A DNA stretch of 64,000 nt from Fundidesulfovibrio magnetotacticus (GCF_013019105.1 NZ_BLTE01000001.1:124001-188000); one strand, 5' to 3'; numbered from the stretch's first letter, positions 1-8,617 are shown. Made by a program: numbers and translations. The notes: generated by a model not told the origin, from the letters alone.

Positions 1-332
1 GAATCCCCCACATCGTATGCGGCCTGCTTGCTTTCGCGGTCGGCCTGTTCCTGACCTACCTTTGGAGCCCGCTCGTCGTGGGCGTGTTCAAGGGGGCCGT
101 GCAGCCCATCGCGCTGATCATCGGCCTGCTCGCGCTGCTCTCGGTGGTCTTCGACAAGACCCAGTACAAGAAGATCAACCTCGTGGCGGCCGTTCTGCTT
201 CTGGCGGTGGGTGGATACGGGCTCTACGACGAATGGATCGCCACGAAGGATTTCTGCATCGGCTTTGCGCCCGTGCTTCTCGTGGGATTCGGTCTTCTGG
301 CCGTCATGCACGGGATCCGGAACCACAAATAA
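1..332 (+). CDS. mamI: MamI-like magnetosome membrane protein, 5' end missing
   Basis: The frame is open from base 3 to the TAA at 330-332 and enters from outside the window, so the true start is not visible. About 109 residues remain. They are almost entirely hydrophobic, with roughly four membrane segments. The first two (GLLAFAVGLFLTYLW and ALIIGLLALLSVV) resemble the two-helix MamI protein, which is known to be needed for magnetosome membrane formation in alphaproteobacteria. The second half (KINLVAAVLLLAVGGYGLY, then PVLLVGFGLLAVM) is an extra hairpin that the short MamI does not have. It lies 15 bases before mamQ, which fits a mam operon. The MamI name rests on remembered similarity of small hydrophobic helices and is tentative; a generic Mad membrane protein is the alternative. 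Confidence 0.55.
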   Translation, partial: IPHIVCGLLAFAVGLFLTYLWSPLVVGVFKGAVQPIALIIGLLALLSVVFDKTQYKKINLVAAVLLLAVGGYGLYDEWIATKDFCIGFAPVLLVGFGLLAVMHGIRNHK

Positions 333-347
333 TTCGCGAGACACTCC

Positions 348-1103
348 ATGGGTTCCAACCGCATATCCCGGATGATCGTGAAAGCGTACGGCAAGAAATT
401 CAATCTTGTCCAGCGCACCGAGCCATCCTCCAACAACTTCCAGCACTACTGGGACATGCTGGTTGAGCGCATCCCGCAGCTTGCGAACTACAAGTTTCAG
501 ATCATACTCGCCCTCACCTGCGGATCGCTGCTGCTGGCCTGCATCATCTACTTCAACATGCTCACCACCGCCGACCACGCCTGGCAACGCAGCGCGGGAC
601 AGGTTGAAGTGTTCATGCAGCGTCGCAACGACATTTCCATCAACCTCTCCAAGGCCGTGCAGGGTTACTCCGCCTACGAGCGGACGGTGATGACCGAGGT
701 CGTCAAACTGCGCAGCCTGATCCGCCCCGGCGACCTCAAAAGCGGCAAACTGGACGATGTGCTCAAAGGCATGCGGGAAAACCAGGCCGCGGTCGGCAAG
801 GACCCGGTCGCGGGCAAGGACGCCGCCGCCCTCATGGGCAGCATGGTCGGCCTGTTCGCGGTGGCTGAACAATACCCGGACCTGAAACTCTCCGCCAACT
901 TCCAGAGCCTTATGGCCGCCCTCATCGAAGTCGAGAAGGACCTCGCCCAGGAGCGCGTCAAGCTCAACGAGGCCATCTTCGCCTACGCCGAACTGACGGA
1001 CCACTTCCCTTCGCGCTATTTCGCGGCGCTCTTCGGCTTCAAGGCCCCCGATTATTTCAAGGCAACTCAGGACGCCAGGGCGCTTAACCCCGTGCAGTTC
1101 TAA
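348..1103 (+). CDS. mamQ: MamQ, LemA-family magnetosome protein
   Basis: This is a 251-residue protein with one membrane helix at about residues 50-70 followed by a LemA-type helical domain. The LemA signature is visible around RRNDISINLSKAVQGYSAYE (about 92-111). MamQ is the LemA-family member of magnetosome islands and in Magnetospirillum is required for making magnetosome membranes. The exact mechanism is unknown. The N-terminal 50 residues are charged and probably cytoplasmic, and the LemA bundle would face the magnetosome lumen or periplasm. The gene sits between a MamI-like gene and a membrane protein gene in a run of same-strand genes with gaps of only about 15 bases, so co-transcription is likely. 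Confidence 0.92.
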   Translation: MGSNRISRMIVKAYGKKFNLVQRTEPSSNNFQHYWDMLVERIPQLANYKFQIILALTCGSLLLACIIYFNMLTTADHAWQRSAGQVEVFMQRRNDISINLSKAVQGYSAYERTVMTEVVKLRSLIRPGDLKSGKLDDVLKGMRENQAAVGKDPVAGKDAAALMGSMVGLFAVAEQYPDLKLSANFQSLMAALIEVEKDLAQERVKLNEAIFAYAELTDHFPSRYFAALFGFKAPDYFKATQDARALNPVQF

Positions 1104-1120
1104 GACAACTCGAAAGCACC

Positions 1121-1621
1121 ATGTCGGAAGACACCTACCTTGACAGCCTCCCCATCTTCGGATGGGGCCCCATCCGCAAGAGGCTGGCCTATCTCGGCGT
1201 GTTCCTCTTCCTGTGCACGGTGTACGCGGTCAATTCCGACTACAACTTCGCTACGGGGAGCGGCAACCTGAGCATGGTGCTGTTTCTCGCGGCCAACGTG
1301 TACTTTCCGGTCAAGCGGATCGTTTTGCATTACAGGCTGAAGGGCACCCAGGAGATCATGCGCCAGCTTCTGATTTATCACATCTGGCTCAACACTTTCT
1401 CCTTCCTGGCTGCATGCGTGCATTGCTATGTTGCCCTGTGGGGCAACTTCTGGCTGATGGTTGCACTTTCACTTATGGGATTCCTGACTTTTTTTGGCTT
1501 TCTCATGTGGATCAAGTATCAGCCGAACAGAATGAAGAAAGGCATTTACATTTTGCATACGCAGCAGTTCCTGTTCTTCATCATGATTTTTGCAATGCTC
1601 AAAGGGCATTACGTCGTCTAA
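1121..1621 (+). CDS. Multi-helix membrane protein with paired histidines, Mad-type
   Basis: The 166-residue protein has about five hydrophobic helices (near 20-37, 48-63, 84-104, 109-130 and 143-161). Histidines 87 and 101 lie in one helix with 13 residues between them, and His146 and His163 flank the last helix. Such spacing is typical of b-heme ligands in cytochrome b561 and ferric-reductase-like membrane proteins, so a role in moving electrons across the magnetosome membrane is possible. No flavin or NAD domain is attached. Its place between mamQ and mamB points to one of the small 'mad' genes of deltaproteobacterial islands, but the number cannot be fixed from sequence alone. Function is inferred. 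Confidence 0.75.
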   Translation: MSEDTYLDSLPIFGWGPIRKRLAYLGVFLFLCTVYAVNSDYNFATGSGNLSMVLFLAANVYFPVKRIVLHYRLKGTQEIMRQLLIYHIWLNTFSFLAACVHCYVALWGNFWLMVALSLMGFLTFFGFLMWIKYQPNRMKKGIYILHTQQFLFFIMIFAMLKGHYVV

Positions 1622-1634
1622 CGAGGAGAAGTCC

Positions 1635-1763
1635 ATGGCGCTTATACACACCATAGGCATCCTGATCGGCCTTGGCACGTTGGTGGCCTCCGTGATTTTG
1701 TACAGGGGCGCCCACAACCTGGAGCAATCCATCCGGGACGAACTGAGCGACGTGGACGAGTAA
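1635..1763 (+). CDS. 42-residue single-helix microprotein
   Basis: ATG at 1635 follows a good ribosome-binding site (acgaggag at 1621-1628). The frame ends with TAA at 1761-1763, whose last A is the first base of the mamB start codon (TAATG), so translational coupling to mamB is likely. The peptide begins MALIHTIGILIGLGTLVASV, a single membrane helix, and ends in an acidic tail (RDELSDVDE). The good ribosome site, the exact overlap and the operon position argue that it is translated. No family is recognised. It may be a small partner of MamB or MamQ. Confidence 0.65.
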   Translation: MALIHTIGILIGLGTLVASVILYRGAHNLEQSIRDELSDVDE

Positions 1764-2647
1764 TGAAGTACAAAGCCTGCGAGCGTTGCTTCCGTTCCGT
1801 CGGAATGGTGAACATCATCGGAAACGTGATGATGATCGTGCTGAAGGCCTACCTTGGTGTGGTAGGCGGCAGCAAAGGTCTCATCGCGGACGCCATCCAT
1901 TCCGTGGCGGACCTTTTGGCTACCTTCGTCATGATCATCGGCATGCGCCTTTCGGCTCAAAAGCCCGACGAGGACTATCCGGACGGCTACGGCAAGACCG
2001 AATACATGATCGCGATCTGCATCTATCTGTTCCTTTTCGTGATCGGCCTCTACATCATGCACGACGGCTACGTGACCATCATCGAAAAGAAGATCGTGCA
2101 CCCGTGCTGGTTCGCGCTCTGGGGCGCTTTCTTCGCCATCGCCATCAACGAGTTGATGTTCCGCCAGAGCGTCTGCGCCGGAACACAGGCGGGCAGCCCT
2201 TCCATGATCGCCAAGGCCTGGGAGAGCCGCTCGGACGTTTACGCCTCCATCGCCGTGCTCATCGGCATCCTCGGGGCCATGATGGGCTTTTCCTGGATGG
2301 ACCCTCTGGCTGCGCTGATCGTTGGCGTTGTCATCATCAAACTGTGCATCGAGTCCATCTACGAATCCGTGCTGAAGCTCATGGACCAGGCGGCAGAGGG
2401 CGACGAACCCGACGAGGCCAGGGCCGCCATCGAGAAGGAACTGCCCGAGGCGGCGTTGCACAAGCTCGTGGCGCGAGAACTCGGCCCCGTGCTCGACATG
2501 AGAATCTGGCTGGCCATCGACCCCGCCATGACCATGGAAGAGGCCGAAGCCCTCAAGGCCAAGGCCGAACGGGTGATCCGGGCCGCCGTCAAACGCAACA
2601 AGATGAAGCTTTCCGTCAATCTGGTTCCCGCCGGGAGCGAAGGGTAG
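1763..2647 (+). CDS. mamB: MamB, cation diffusion facilitator of the magnetosome membrane
   Basis: This 294-residue CDF transporter has the expected six-helix domain and a C-terminal cytoplasmic metal-sensing domain (about 215-290). The helix-2 signature GLIADAIHSVAD gives His46 and Asp50, and the helix-5 stretch AWESRSD gives Glu154 and Asp158. These are the four positions of the CDF transport site, so the site looks intact although one carboxylate is Glu rather than Asp. The region INELMFRQSVCAG matches MamB closely. MamB moves ferrous iron into the magnetosome and helps form the vesicle. Start overlaps the preceding microprotein by one base. A second CDF gene in the window (10959-11885) lacks this site. 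Confidence 0.95.
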   Translation: MKYKACERCFRSVGMVNIIGNVMMIVLKAYLGVVGGSKGLIADAIHSVADLLATFVMIIGMRLSAQKPDEDYPDGYGKTEYMIAICIYLFLFVIGLYIMHDGYVTIIEKKIVHPCWFALWGAFFAIAINELMFRQSVCAGTQAGSPSMIAKAWESRSDVYASIAVLIGILGAMMGFSWMDPLAALIVGVVIIKLCIESIYESVLKLMDQAAEGDEPDEARAAIEKELPEAALHKLVARELGPVLDMRIWLAIDPAMTMEEAEALKAKAERVIRAAVKRNKMKLSVNLVPAGSEG

Positions 2648-2651
2648 AGTC

Positions 2652-3863
2652 ATGAAGCAATATGAAAATGATTTCTGCATGAAGCAGTTCAAGCCCGCCA
2701 TCGCCGTCATGGCCGCGCTCGTCATCGTGATTGTCGGCTGGACGCTGTGGAGGCTATGCCCTGGCTCGTTCATCACCTACACTCCCGTTCCCGCCGGGAA
2801 GCAGCAGCCCGCACTGGCGGCCGCCAAGACCCCCATGGGACCGCCCATCGACGTCAACACCAAGATGACCCACGCCGATTGGGGCAACTGCAACAAATGC
2901 CATGTCACCACCGGCGCCGCGGGTCCCGTCTCCAAGGTGATGACCGGGCCTCCCGTCATCATTTCGCAGAAGGCCACCCACAAGTACTGGGGCAACTGCA
3001 TGCTCTGCCACAAGGTGACAGACGGCTGGCAGGCCAACGGCAAGTGGATCGAGCCCAAGGCGGCCCCCGGCGCCGCCGCCAAGGCCGCAGGCCTTCCCTG
3101 GATGACCGCCGAGTCGCTGGGCCTGAGCGTGCAGCCCGTAACCGGGGCCATGATGGCCAAGTTCAGCCTTGCCAAGGAGGACGCCCTGCTCGTGCTCGAC
3201 GTGGCCCCCGGTTCGCTGGCCGAAAAGGCCGACTTTAAGCCCGGCGACGAGATCGTGCGGGTGGGCAAGTCCCCCACGGCCACCGTGTCCGCCTTTGAAG
3301 CCGCGCTCAACGACTTCGGCGCTGGCGACGACGTGAAGTTCGCGGTCTACACCGGCAAGAAATCGCGCAACATCATCATCACCCTGCCCAAGAACCTCGA
3401 TCCGCTTTTCAACCAGCCCTCGGCGCAGGCGAAGGCCGTGTCCCCCCAGGCCGGCCTCGCCGGGACGCCCTCTGCCATCGTGGCCCTGGCGGTGAACGGC
3501 TCCACATTGGATTCGCCCGTGGCGCAGCAGTTCGACAACGCGCCCTTCTTCGTGCTGGTGGACCAGGTGAACCGTTCCTACCGGTTCGAGGCCAACCCCA
3601 ACACGGGCCTTGCGGGACGCGGCGTTCAAACCAGTCAGCTCATGGCCAACCTGAAGGCGGGCGGCGTCATCGCGGGCGGATTCAGCCCGGACGCCACGGC
3701 GACGTTGGGCAACCTGCGTATCGTCACCTACCCCGGCGTCACCGGCACGGCCCGACAGGTGATCGAACTCTACCAGGCGGGTGCGCTGCGCGCCGCCCAA
3801 ATCCCTCAGGTCGCCCCGGCGCCTTCCGCTGGCGCTTCCGGCCGCACGGTTACCTTGTACTAG
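2652..3863 (+). CDS. Magnetochrome-PDZ-NifX fusion protein
   Basis: The 403-residue protein has one N-terminal helix (about 16-34), then two CXXCH heme-c motifs (CNKCH at 80-84, CMLCH at 116-120) in the spacing of the magnetochrome modules of MamE, MamP and MamT. A PDZ domain follows (about 155-255, with LDVAPGSLAEKADFKPGDEI as core). The last 110 residues (about 285-390) look like the NifX/NafY dinitrogenase-cofactor-binding fold, ending in VTGTARQVIELYQAGAL. MamP carries PDZ before magnetochrome and has no NifX domain, so the order here is different. The hemes suggest redox control of iron and the NifX part suggests iron or iron-sulfur handling. Both are inferences. The gene begins 5 bases after mamB. 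Confidence 0.85.
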   Translation: MKQYENDFCMKQFKPAIAVMAALVIVIVGWTLWRLCPGSFITYTPVPAGKQQPALAAAKTPMGPPIDVNTKMTHADWGNCNKCHVTTGAAGPVSKVMTGPPVIISQKATHKYWGNCMLCHKVTDGWQANGKWIEPKAAPGAAAKAAGLPWMTAESLGLSVQPVTGAMMAKFSLAKEDALLVLDVAPGSLAEKADFKPGDEIVRVGKSPTATVSAFEAALNDFGAGDDVKFAVYTGKKSRNIIITLPKNLDPLFNQPSAQAKAVSPQAGLAGTPSAIVALAVNGSTLDSPVAQQFDNAPFFVLVDQVNRSYRFEANPNTGLAGRGVQTSQLMANLKAGGVIAGGFSPDATATLGNLRIVTYPGVTGTARQVIELYQAGALRAAQIPQVAPAPSAGASGRTVTLY

Positions 3864-3894
3864 CCAGGACGAAGCCGTTGCAGGAGATGGTCTC

Positions 3895-5538
3895 ATGACA
3901 GACAGAGAAAGCCAGGAACCTCGGCACAACGCCGCGGACCCCCGAGAAATGCAGAAGGCGTTTCTCTGGGCGGGCGCGTTGATGTTCGTCTGCATACTGG
4001 CAATGCTTGTGATTCTCTTGAAGTTCACAGGCGTCGGTGCGCCCGGGAGCAAAAGCGGCGAAGACGGAACCGAGCTCAGACTGGCCGCGCAGGCAGCCGG
4101 ACAGGCGCAGCCCGCACACCAGATCATCACCCTCCCGTCCGGCCTGGGCAATCAGCAGATGCAGCTCATCGACACGCCCCTACCCTCGGGCTTTGGCAAC
4201 CAGCAGATGCAACTCATCGCCCAAAGCGGCGTGTACCTTGGCCTGGGCCTTTCCGACCTGCAGCCTACGCCCGGTCAGCAGTCTCCCGGCGGGGCTTACG
4301 TCACGACCGTCATCCCCGGCTCGCCGGGCCAGAAGGCCGGCATCGAGGTCGGCGACGTGCTGCTCTCCATCGACCGCACCGCGCTCATGACCCCGGCGGA
4401 TCTCGGCGGCATCCTCTCCGGAAAGCGCGCGGGCGACGTGATCAAGGCTGTCTACTCGCGCAACGGCGTCATCACGAGCGCCCACATCACCCTTGCCAAC
4501 GTTCCCCTCGGGGCCTCGGTGGGCGACCCCGGCGATTCGGTGTGGCTGGGCGCAGACATCCAGAACATCGACGCGATCATACGCATCCAGTTCAACCTTC
4601 CCGACGCTAACGGCGTCATCGTAAGCTACGTGGCGCCGCGGTCTCCGGCCGAAACGGCCGGCCTCGCCACGGGCGACGTCATCAAACGCATAGGCGAGAC
4701 GCGCATCAGCGACGTCAAGCAGCTCTCCGGAATCATCGCCAAGAGCGCACCGGGCCAGCAACTGCGCATGGTGGTCGAACGCGGCGCAAAGCCCATGAAC
4801 GTCACCGTGACCTTGTCGCGGCGGCCTCCCCCGCCTGCGGTGGTGCCCATGGTCGCCCCGCCGGACATCACCATCGAGGCCACCTGGATCGGCATGGGCA
4901 CGGCGGAACTCACCGGCAAGGACGTTTCGGCCCTGGGGCTCCCCCCCGGCACCAAGGGCATCCTGGTCACCGACGTGGAAGGCCGGGCCATGGCCGCTGG
5001 TTTCCAGAGCGGCGACGTGATCCTGGCGGTCAACAACGTGCCCACCCCGACCATGGACGCCTTCGTCGGCGCGGCCAGCCAGCAAGCCGGCGCCGTGGCG
5101 GAGATACTTCGCGCGGGAAAGCACATGTTCCTTTCCGTGCCGCCTCCGGGCTTCACGGCGCAGGGCACGCAGCTCAACGCCGGAACCAACCAGAAGTTCC
5201 AGCAGGTCGCGGCCACGCGACCGGCCATGGTGGGCGTGCTGGTCCAGCACAAGACCGTGGACTCGGCCGTGGGCTCCGAAGGCGTGAGCAACGGCCTCAT
5301 CATCGTGGACGAGGCCAGGCGCACCTACGCCATCGTGGAGCTCAAGCGCGACAGCATGCTGCCCCCCCTGCTGCAGCAGCTGGGCGTGGCGGCGCTCATC
5401 TGCGCCGACGTGACGCCCCAGACGGCCAACGTGCTGAACAGCTCGCGCATCGCCGTGTACAGCGGGGTTTCAGGAACCGTTCTCGGCGCCGTCAACCTCT
5501 ACGAGCAGCAGGGCCTGGTCCCCTACGGCGGCAAATAG
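3895..5538 (+). CDS. Triple-PDZ membrane protein with NifX-like C-terminus
   Basis: I take the ATG at 3895, preceded by aggaga at 3882-3887. An upstream in-frame start would run into the preceding gene. The 547-residue protein has one helix (about 22-43), a low-complexity stretch with a near-perfect duplicated peptide (PSG-x-GNQQMQLI at about 81-92 and 97-108), and three PDZ domains (about 110-205, 215-315 and 335-425). The C-terminal domain (about 435-540) resembles the NifX-like end of the gene before it. No CXXCH motif is present, so unlike its neighbour it should not bind heme c. PDZ domains in MamE and MamP act in protein sorting and crystal maturation; this protein may be a periplasmic scaffold. 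Confidence 0.82.
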   Translation: MTDRESQEPRHNAADPREMQKAFLWAGALMFVCILAMLVILLKFTGVGAPGSKSGEDGTELRLAAQAAGQAQPAHQIITLPSGLGNQQMQLIDTPLPSGFGNQQMQLIAQSGVYLGLGLSDLQPTPGQQSPGGAYVTTVIPGSPGQKAGIEVGDVLLSIDRTALMTPADLGGILSGKRAGDVIKAVYSRNGVITSAHITLANVPLGASVGDPGDSVWLGADIQNIDAIIRIQFNLPDANGVIVSYVAPRSPAETAGLATGDVIKRIGETRISDVKQLSGIIAKSAPGQQLRMVVERGAKPMNVTVTLSRRPPPPAVVPMVAPPDITIEATWIGMGTAELTGKDVSALGLPPGTKGILVTDVEGRAMAAGFQSGDVILAVNNVPTPTMDAFVGAASQQAGAVAEILRAGKHMFLSVPPPGFTAQGTQLNAGTNQKFQQVAATRPAMVGVLVQHKTVDSAVGSEGVSNGLIIVDEARRTYAIVELKRDSMLPPLLQQLGVAALICADVTPQTANVLNSSRIAVYSGVSGTVLGAVNLYEQQGLVPYGGK

Positions 5539-5540
5539 GA

Positions 5541-7730
5541 ATGTCCGCCCGGGTTTTCGTTTTCCTGCTGCTTGCGGCGTGGCTCGCTGCCGCGTCGGCG
5601 CACGCGGCCCCGGGCGGCAAGCCTGGCAACCTCGCGGAGCTGCAGGACGCCATCACGCGAAGCGTGGCGGCCAACAAGGACTCCGTCGTCAGCGTCAAGG
5701 CCCGCAAAAAGGCCGCGACCCAGGGCGGAGGCGAAATCTGGTACGAAAGCATAGGAACGGGTGTCGTAGTGGACGAGCGCGGTTACATCCTGACAAACTC
5801 CCACGTCGTGCGCGGCGGGGAGGGCATCCTTGCGGGCTTCTGGCGGCAAGGGGCTCAGGAGGTTGCCGCAGTGATCGTGGACGAAGACCCCCAGCTGGAC
5901 CTGGCGCTGCTGCGCGTCACCCCGCCCGTCGACCTGCGCAAGGCCGTGTTCGGCGATTCCACCCGCCTCGCCCAGGGTGACTGGGTGGTGGCCCTGGGCT
6001 GCCCGCTCGGATACGAATTCTCGGCAAGCTTCGGCATCATAAGCGCCCTGCAGCGCGACCTGAGCATCGACGGCGTGGCCTACAGGAACATGCTCCAGAC
6101 CGACGCCGACATCAACCAGGGCAACAGCGGCGGCCCGCTCCTCGATCTGAACGGCAGGATCGCCGGCATCAACGTGGCCATCTACTCGCCCGACAACGCC
6201 TATACGGGCGTGGGCTTCGTCATCCCCGCCAACAAGGCCCGCAATTTCGTCTCGCAGACCGTGGGCGTGGTTTCAGCCATCCCCGCAGCGCAGGTGACCC
6301 CCGCCCTCCCGGCCATGCCTGCGCCTGTCCTGCCCCAGGTTCAACCGAATCCTCAGAGGCTGTCGGCGCAGCCCGACCAATCGGTTGCGCAGCTTCCGTC
6401 GGCGCAAGCAACGCCTGAAGCACCCGCTCCCGCCACGACGCCGCAGCCGGGCGGAGCCCCGGGCCAATGGACCGCACTGCCCGCCGCGCAGACCGCTGTC
6501 GCGCAGCCGCAGACAGGCGCGGCTTCCACGCCGAGCCCCACGGCGCAGGACCAGTGGACCCCGCTGCCCGACGCCCAGCAGGGCCCGAGCCAATCCACGG
6601 TCCAGCAGGCTCCGGCGCCTGCTGCACCCCTGCAGCAGGCGGCCGCGCAGGCTCCCGCCGCCCCGGCGGCCGACCCGGCCAAGCTCCTGCCCCTGGACGT
6701 GACCAAAAAGATGCCCAAGGACGCCACCCACAAGGACTACCCTCCTTGCGCCACCTGCCACGTGGTCACCAAGAAAAGCGTGGTGAACATCAACAAGCCC
6801 ATGCCGCATCCGCAGCTCGGCTCCTGCTCCACCTGCCACGACATCATCCAGGAAAAAGTGGCCCAAGGCCCCGTGACCGTAGCCTGGGAACGGGTGATCG
6901 AGCGCGTTCCCGCGGCATCGTGGGTTCCCGCATCGCACGTGTCCGCCTGCCTGTGGCTTCTCCTGGCCGCTCTGGCCGCCATGGCCATCCGGCTCGACCC
7001 CGGCCTCCTGGGTGTTCCGACGCTTCTTCTCATGGGCTACGACGTGGTCACTGCCATCCAGGCGGGTCTCGCGCTGTCGGCCGCGACCGGCCTGGTCGCC
7101 ATGCTGCGCTCAGGCGTGAAGGGCATGATCGACCTGCGCCTGATCGGAGCCGTTGCTCCGCTGGCCATCTTGTTCGCCTTCGCAGGCGGCATCGGCCTTC
7201 GCTTCCTGCCCGGGCAGACCATCCCGATGGCTCTTGCGGCCGTGCTCATGGCGACCGCGCTCCTGCAACTCTCCGACTTGCGCCTGGCCTCTGCACTGGC
7301 CGGGAAGGACGCGGGCGGGCTGGCTTGGCGCAAAACGTGCGACGGCCACGAATACGCCGTCGGCCTGGGCATGTGCGCTCTCATCACCATGCCTGCGGCA
7401 CTGGCGGGCGCCATGACCGGCACCGGGGGAGTCTGGCTGTTCATGCCGCTCTTCGTCACGGTGTTCAGAACGCCGATGCCCATGGCTGAGGCCGCAAGCT
7501 CGGTTCTCGCCGTGTGCGTGGGCCTCGCGGGCTTGCTCGGCGCGTCCATCGGCACGGCGCAGCCCTCCTTGCCCTTGCTTGGGGCGGTGGCCTGCGCCGC
7601 GGCCACAGGGGCGCTGGCGGGCCTTGTTTCAGGCACCTTCCGGCATGGCCGGGCCGCGCGCCTGTGCGGCTTCACCCTGCTCGTTTTCGCCGCGCTTGGC
7701 CTCACGGCGCGGATCATGGGTTACCTATGA
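5541..7730 (+). CDS. mamEO: MamE-MamO fusion: serine protease, magnetochrome and TauE-like membrane domain
   Basis: The 729-residue protein starts with a signal peptide or anchor (1-22). A trypsin/DegP-like protease domain follows, with the full triad His88 (TNSHVV), Asp120 (QLDLALL) and Ser196 (GNSGGP). A long Pro/Ala/Gln-rich linker (about 245-380) contains two W-x-x-LP motifs (QWTALP and QWTPLP). Two heme-c motifs come next (CATCH 403-407, CSTCH 429-433), then about eight helices of the TauE/SafE type (about 455-729), the C-terminal domain of MamO. In Magnetospirillum the MamE protease and MamO transporter parts are separate proteins; here they are one chain. The protease should activate crystal-growth factors. 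It starts 2 bases after the preceding stop. Confidence 0.92.
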   Translation: MSARVFVFLLLAAWLAAASAHAAPGGKPGNLAELQDAITRSVAANKDSVVSVKARKKAATQGGGEIWYESIGTGVVVDERGYILTNSHVVRGGEGILAGFWRQGAQEVAAVIVDEDPQLDLALLRVTPPVDLRKAVFGDSTRLAQGDWVVALGCPLGYEFSASFGIISALQRDLSIDGVAYRNMLQTDADINQGNSGGPLLDLNGRIAGINVAIYSPDNAYTGVGFVIPANKARNFVSQTVGVVSAIPAAQVTPALPAMPAPVLPQVQPNPQRLSAQPDQSVAQLPSAQATPEAPAPATTPQPGGAPGQWTALPAAQTAVAQPQTGAASTPSPTAQDQWTPLPDAQQGPSQSTVQQAPAPAAPLQQAAAQAPAAPAADPAKLLPLDVTKKMPKDATHKDYPPCATCHVVTKKSVVNINKPMPHPQLGSCSTCHDIIQEKVAQGPVTVAWERVIERVPAASWVPASHVSACLWLLLAALAAMAIRLDPGLLGVPTLLLMGYDVVTAIQAGLALSAATGLVAMLRSGVKGMIDLRLIGAVAPLAILFAFAGGIGLRFLPGQTIPMALAAVLMATALLQLSDLRLASALAGKDAGGLAWRKTCDGHEYAVGLGMCALITMPAALAGAMTGTGGVWLFMPLFVTVFRTPMPMAEAASSVLAVCVGLAGLLGASIGTAQPSLPLLGAVACAAATGALAGLVSGTFRHGRAARLCGFTLLVFAALGLTARIMGYL

Positions 7731-8608
7731 AGCCACTTCGCAACAATACCGTCCGAAATCTCTTCTGGCCCGGCCTCTTCATGCTGGCGCTGCTGGTTTC
7801 CATGCTCGCCAGCAACATCGCGGTGTTTCAAAACGCGCCACCACTGCTGCCCACCCCCGCGGCACCCATCCAGATGTCGGCCGGAACCGCCCCGCAGCAG
7901 GCCATGCCGCAGGTCCAGGTCCCAGCGCCACAGCTTGAGGCCCACCGCGCGGTGCAGGAGGACGTCAGCCAGGTCATCGCGGCAGTCATGCCCGCCGTCG
8001 TCAGCGTGAGCAGACCCGGACAGGCGCAGGACGCGCAACCCGCGGGGCCGGTCACCTACCTGACGCCCGGCGGCAACCCGGCCGCTCCGGCTGGCTCCGG
8101 CATCGTGGTGGACGAGCGCGGCTACGTGCTGACCACGTTCCAGTCGGTGGGCAAGGCGAGCGTGGTCAAGGTGACTGTCTTCTCCGGCTCGCAAAAGGAG
8201 TACCTGGCCGATGTCGTGGGCATCGACTCCACTTGCGACCTGGCGCTTCTGAAGGTTCGCGCCAACAAGATGTTCGCCGCCGTGCCCCTCGGCAACTCCG
8301 ACGCCGTAAACGTGGGCGACATCGTTTTCGCCGTGGGCAATCCCTTCGGCTTCACTGGAACGGTGACCATGGGCATCGTCAGCAGCGCCAGCCGCCAGGT
8401 GACCATCCAGGGCGTTCGCTACCCCGACCTGATCCAGACCGACGCGGCCATCAACGACGGCAACAACGGCGGCCCTCTCATCAACATCAGGGGCGAGGTC
8501 GTCGGGGTGAACATGGCGACGCTCATGCCGGACCACAAGTACTCCGGAATCGGCTTCGCCGCCCCCATCAACAATGCTGCCAACCTTCTCTCGGGAAGGA
8601 CTCGCTGA
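7727..8608 (+). CDS. Catalytically dead DegP-like protease homologue, MamO-like
   Basis: ATG at 7727 overlaps the stop of the preceding gene (ATGA), the usual coupled arrangement. The 293-residue protein has one helix (about 12-34), a Pro/Gln linker and a trypsin-like domain close to that of its neighbour. The His of the triad is replaced by Gln139 (LTTFQSV in place of TNSHVV) and the nucleophile Ser by Asn247 (GNNGGP in place of GNSGGP). Asp171 remains. It therefore cannot be a serine protease. MamO of Magnetospirillum is also known as a protease fold repurposed for metal binding and MamE activation, and the same role is the best guess. No TauE or PDZ part is attached. Confidence 0.85.
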   Translation: MKPLRNNTVRNLFWPGLFMLALLVSMLASNIAVFQNAPPLLPTPAAPIQMSAGTAPQQAMPQVQVPAPQLEAHRAVQEDVSQVIAAVMPAVVSVSRPGQAQDAQPAGPVTYLTPGGNPAAPAGSGIVVDERGYVLTTFQSVGKASVVKVTVFSGSQKEYLADVVGIDSTCDLALLKVRANKMFAAVPLGNSDAVNVGDIVFAVGNPFGFTGTVTMGIVSSASRQVTIQGVRYPDLIQTDAAINDGNNGGPLINIRGEVVGVNMATLMPDHKYSGIGFAAPINNAANLLSGRTR

Positions 8609-8617
8609 GGACTGGCC

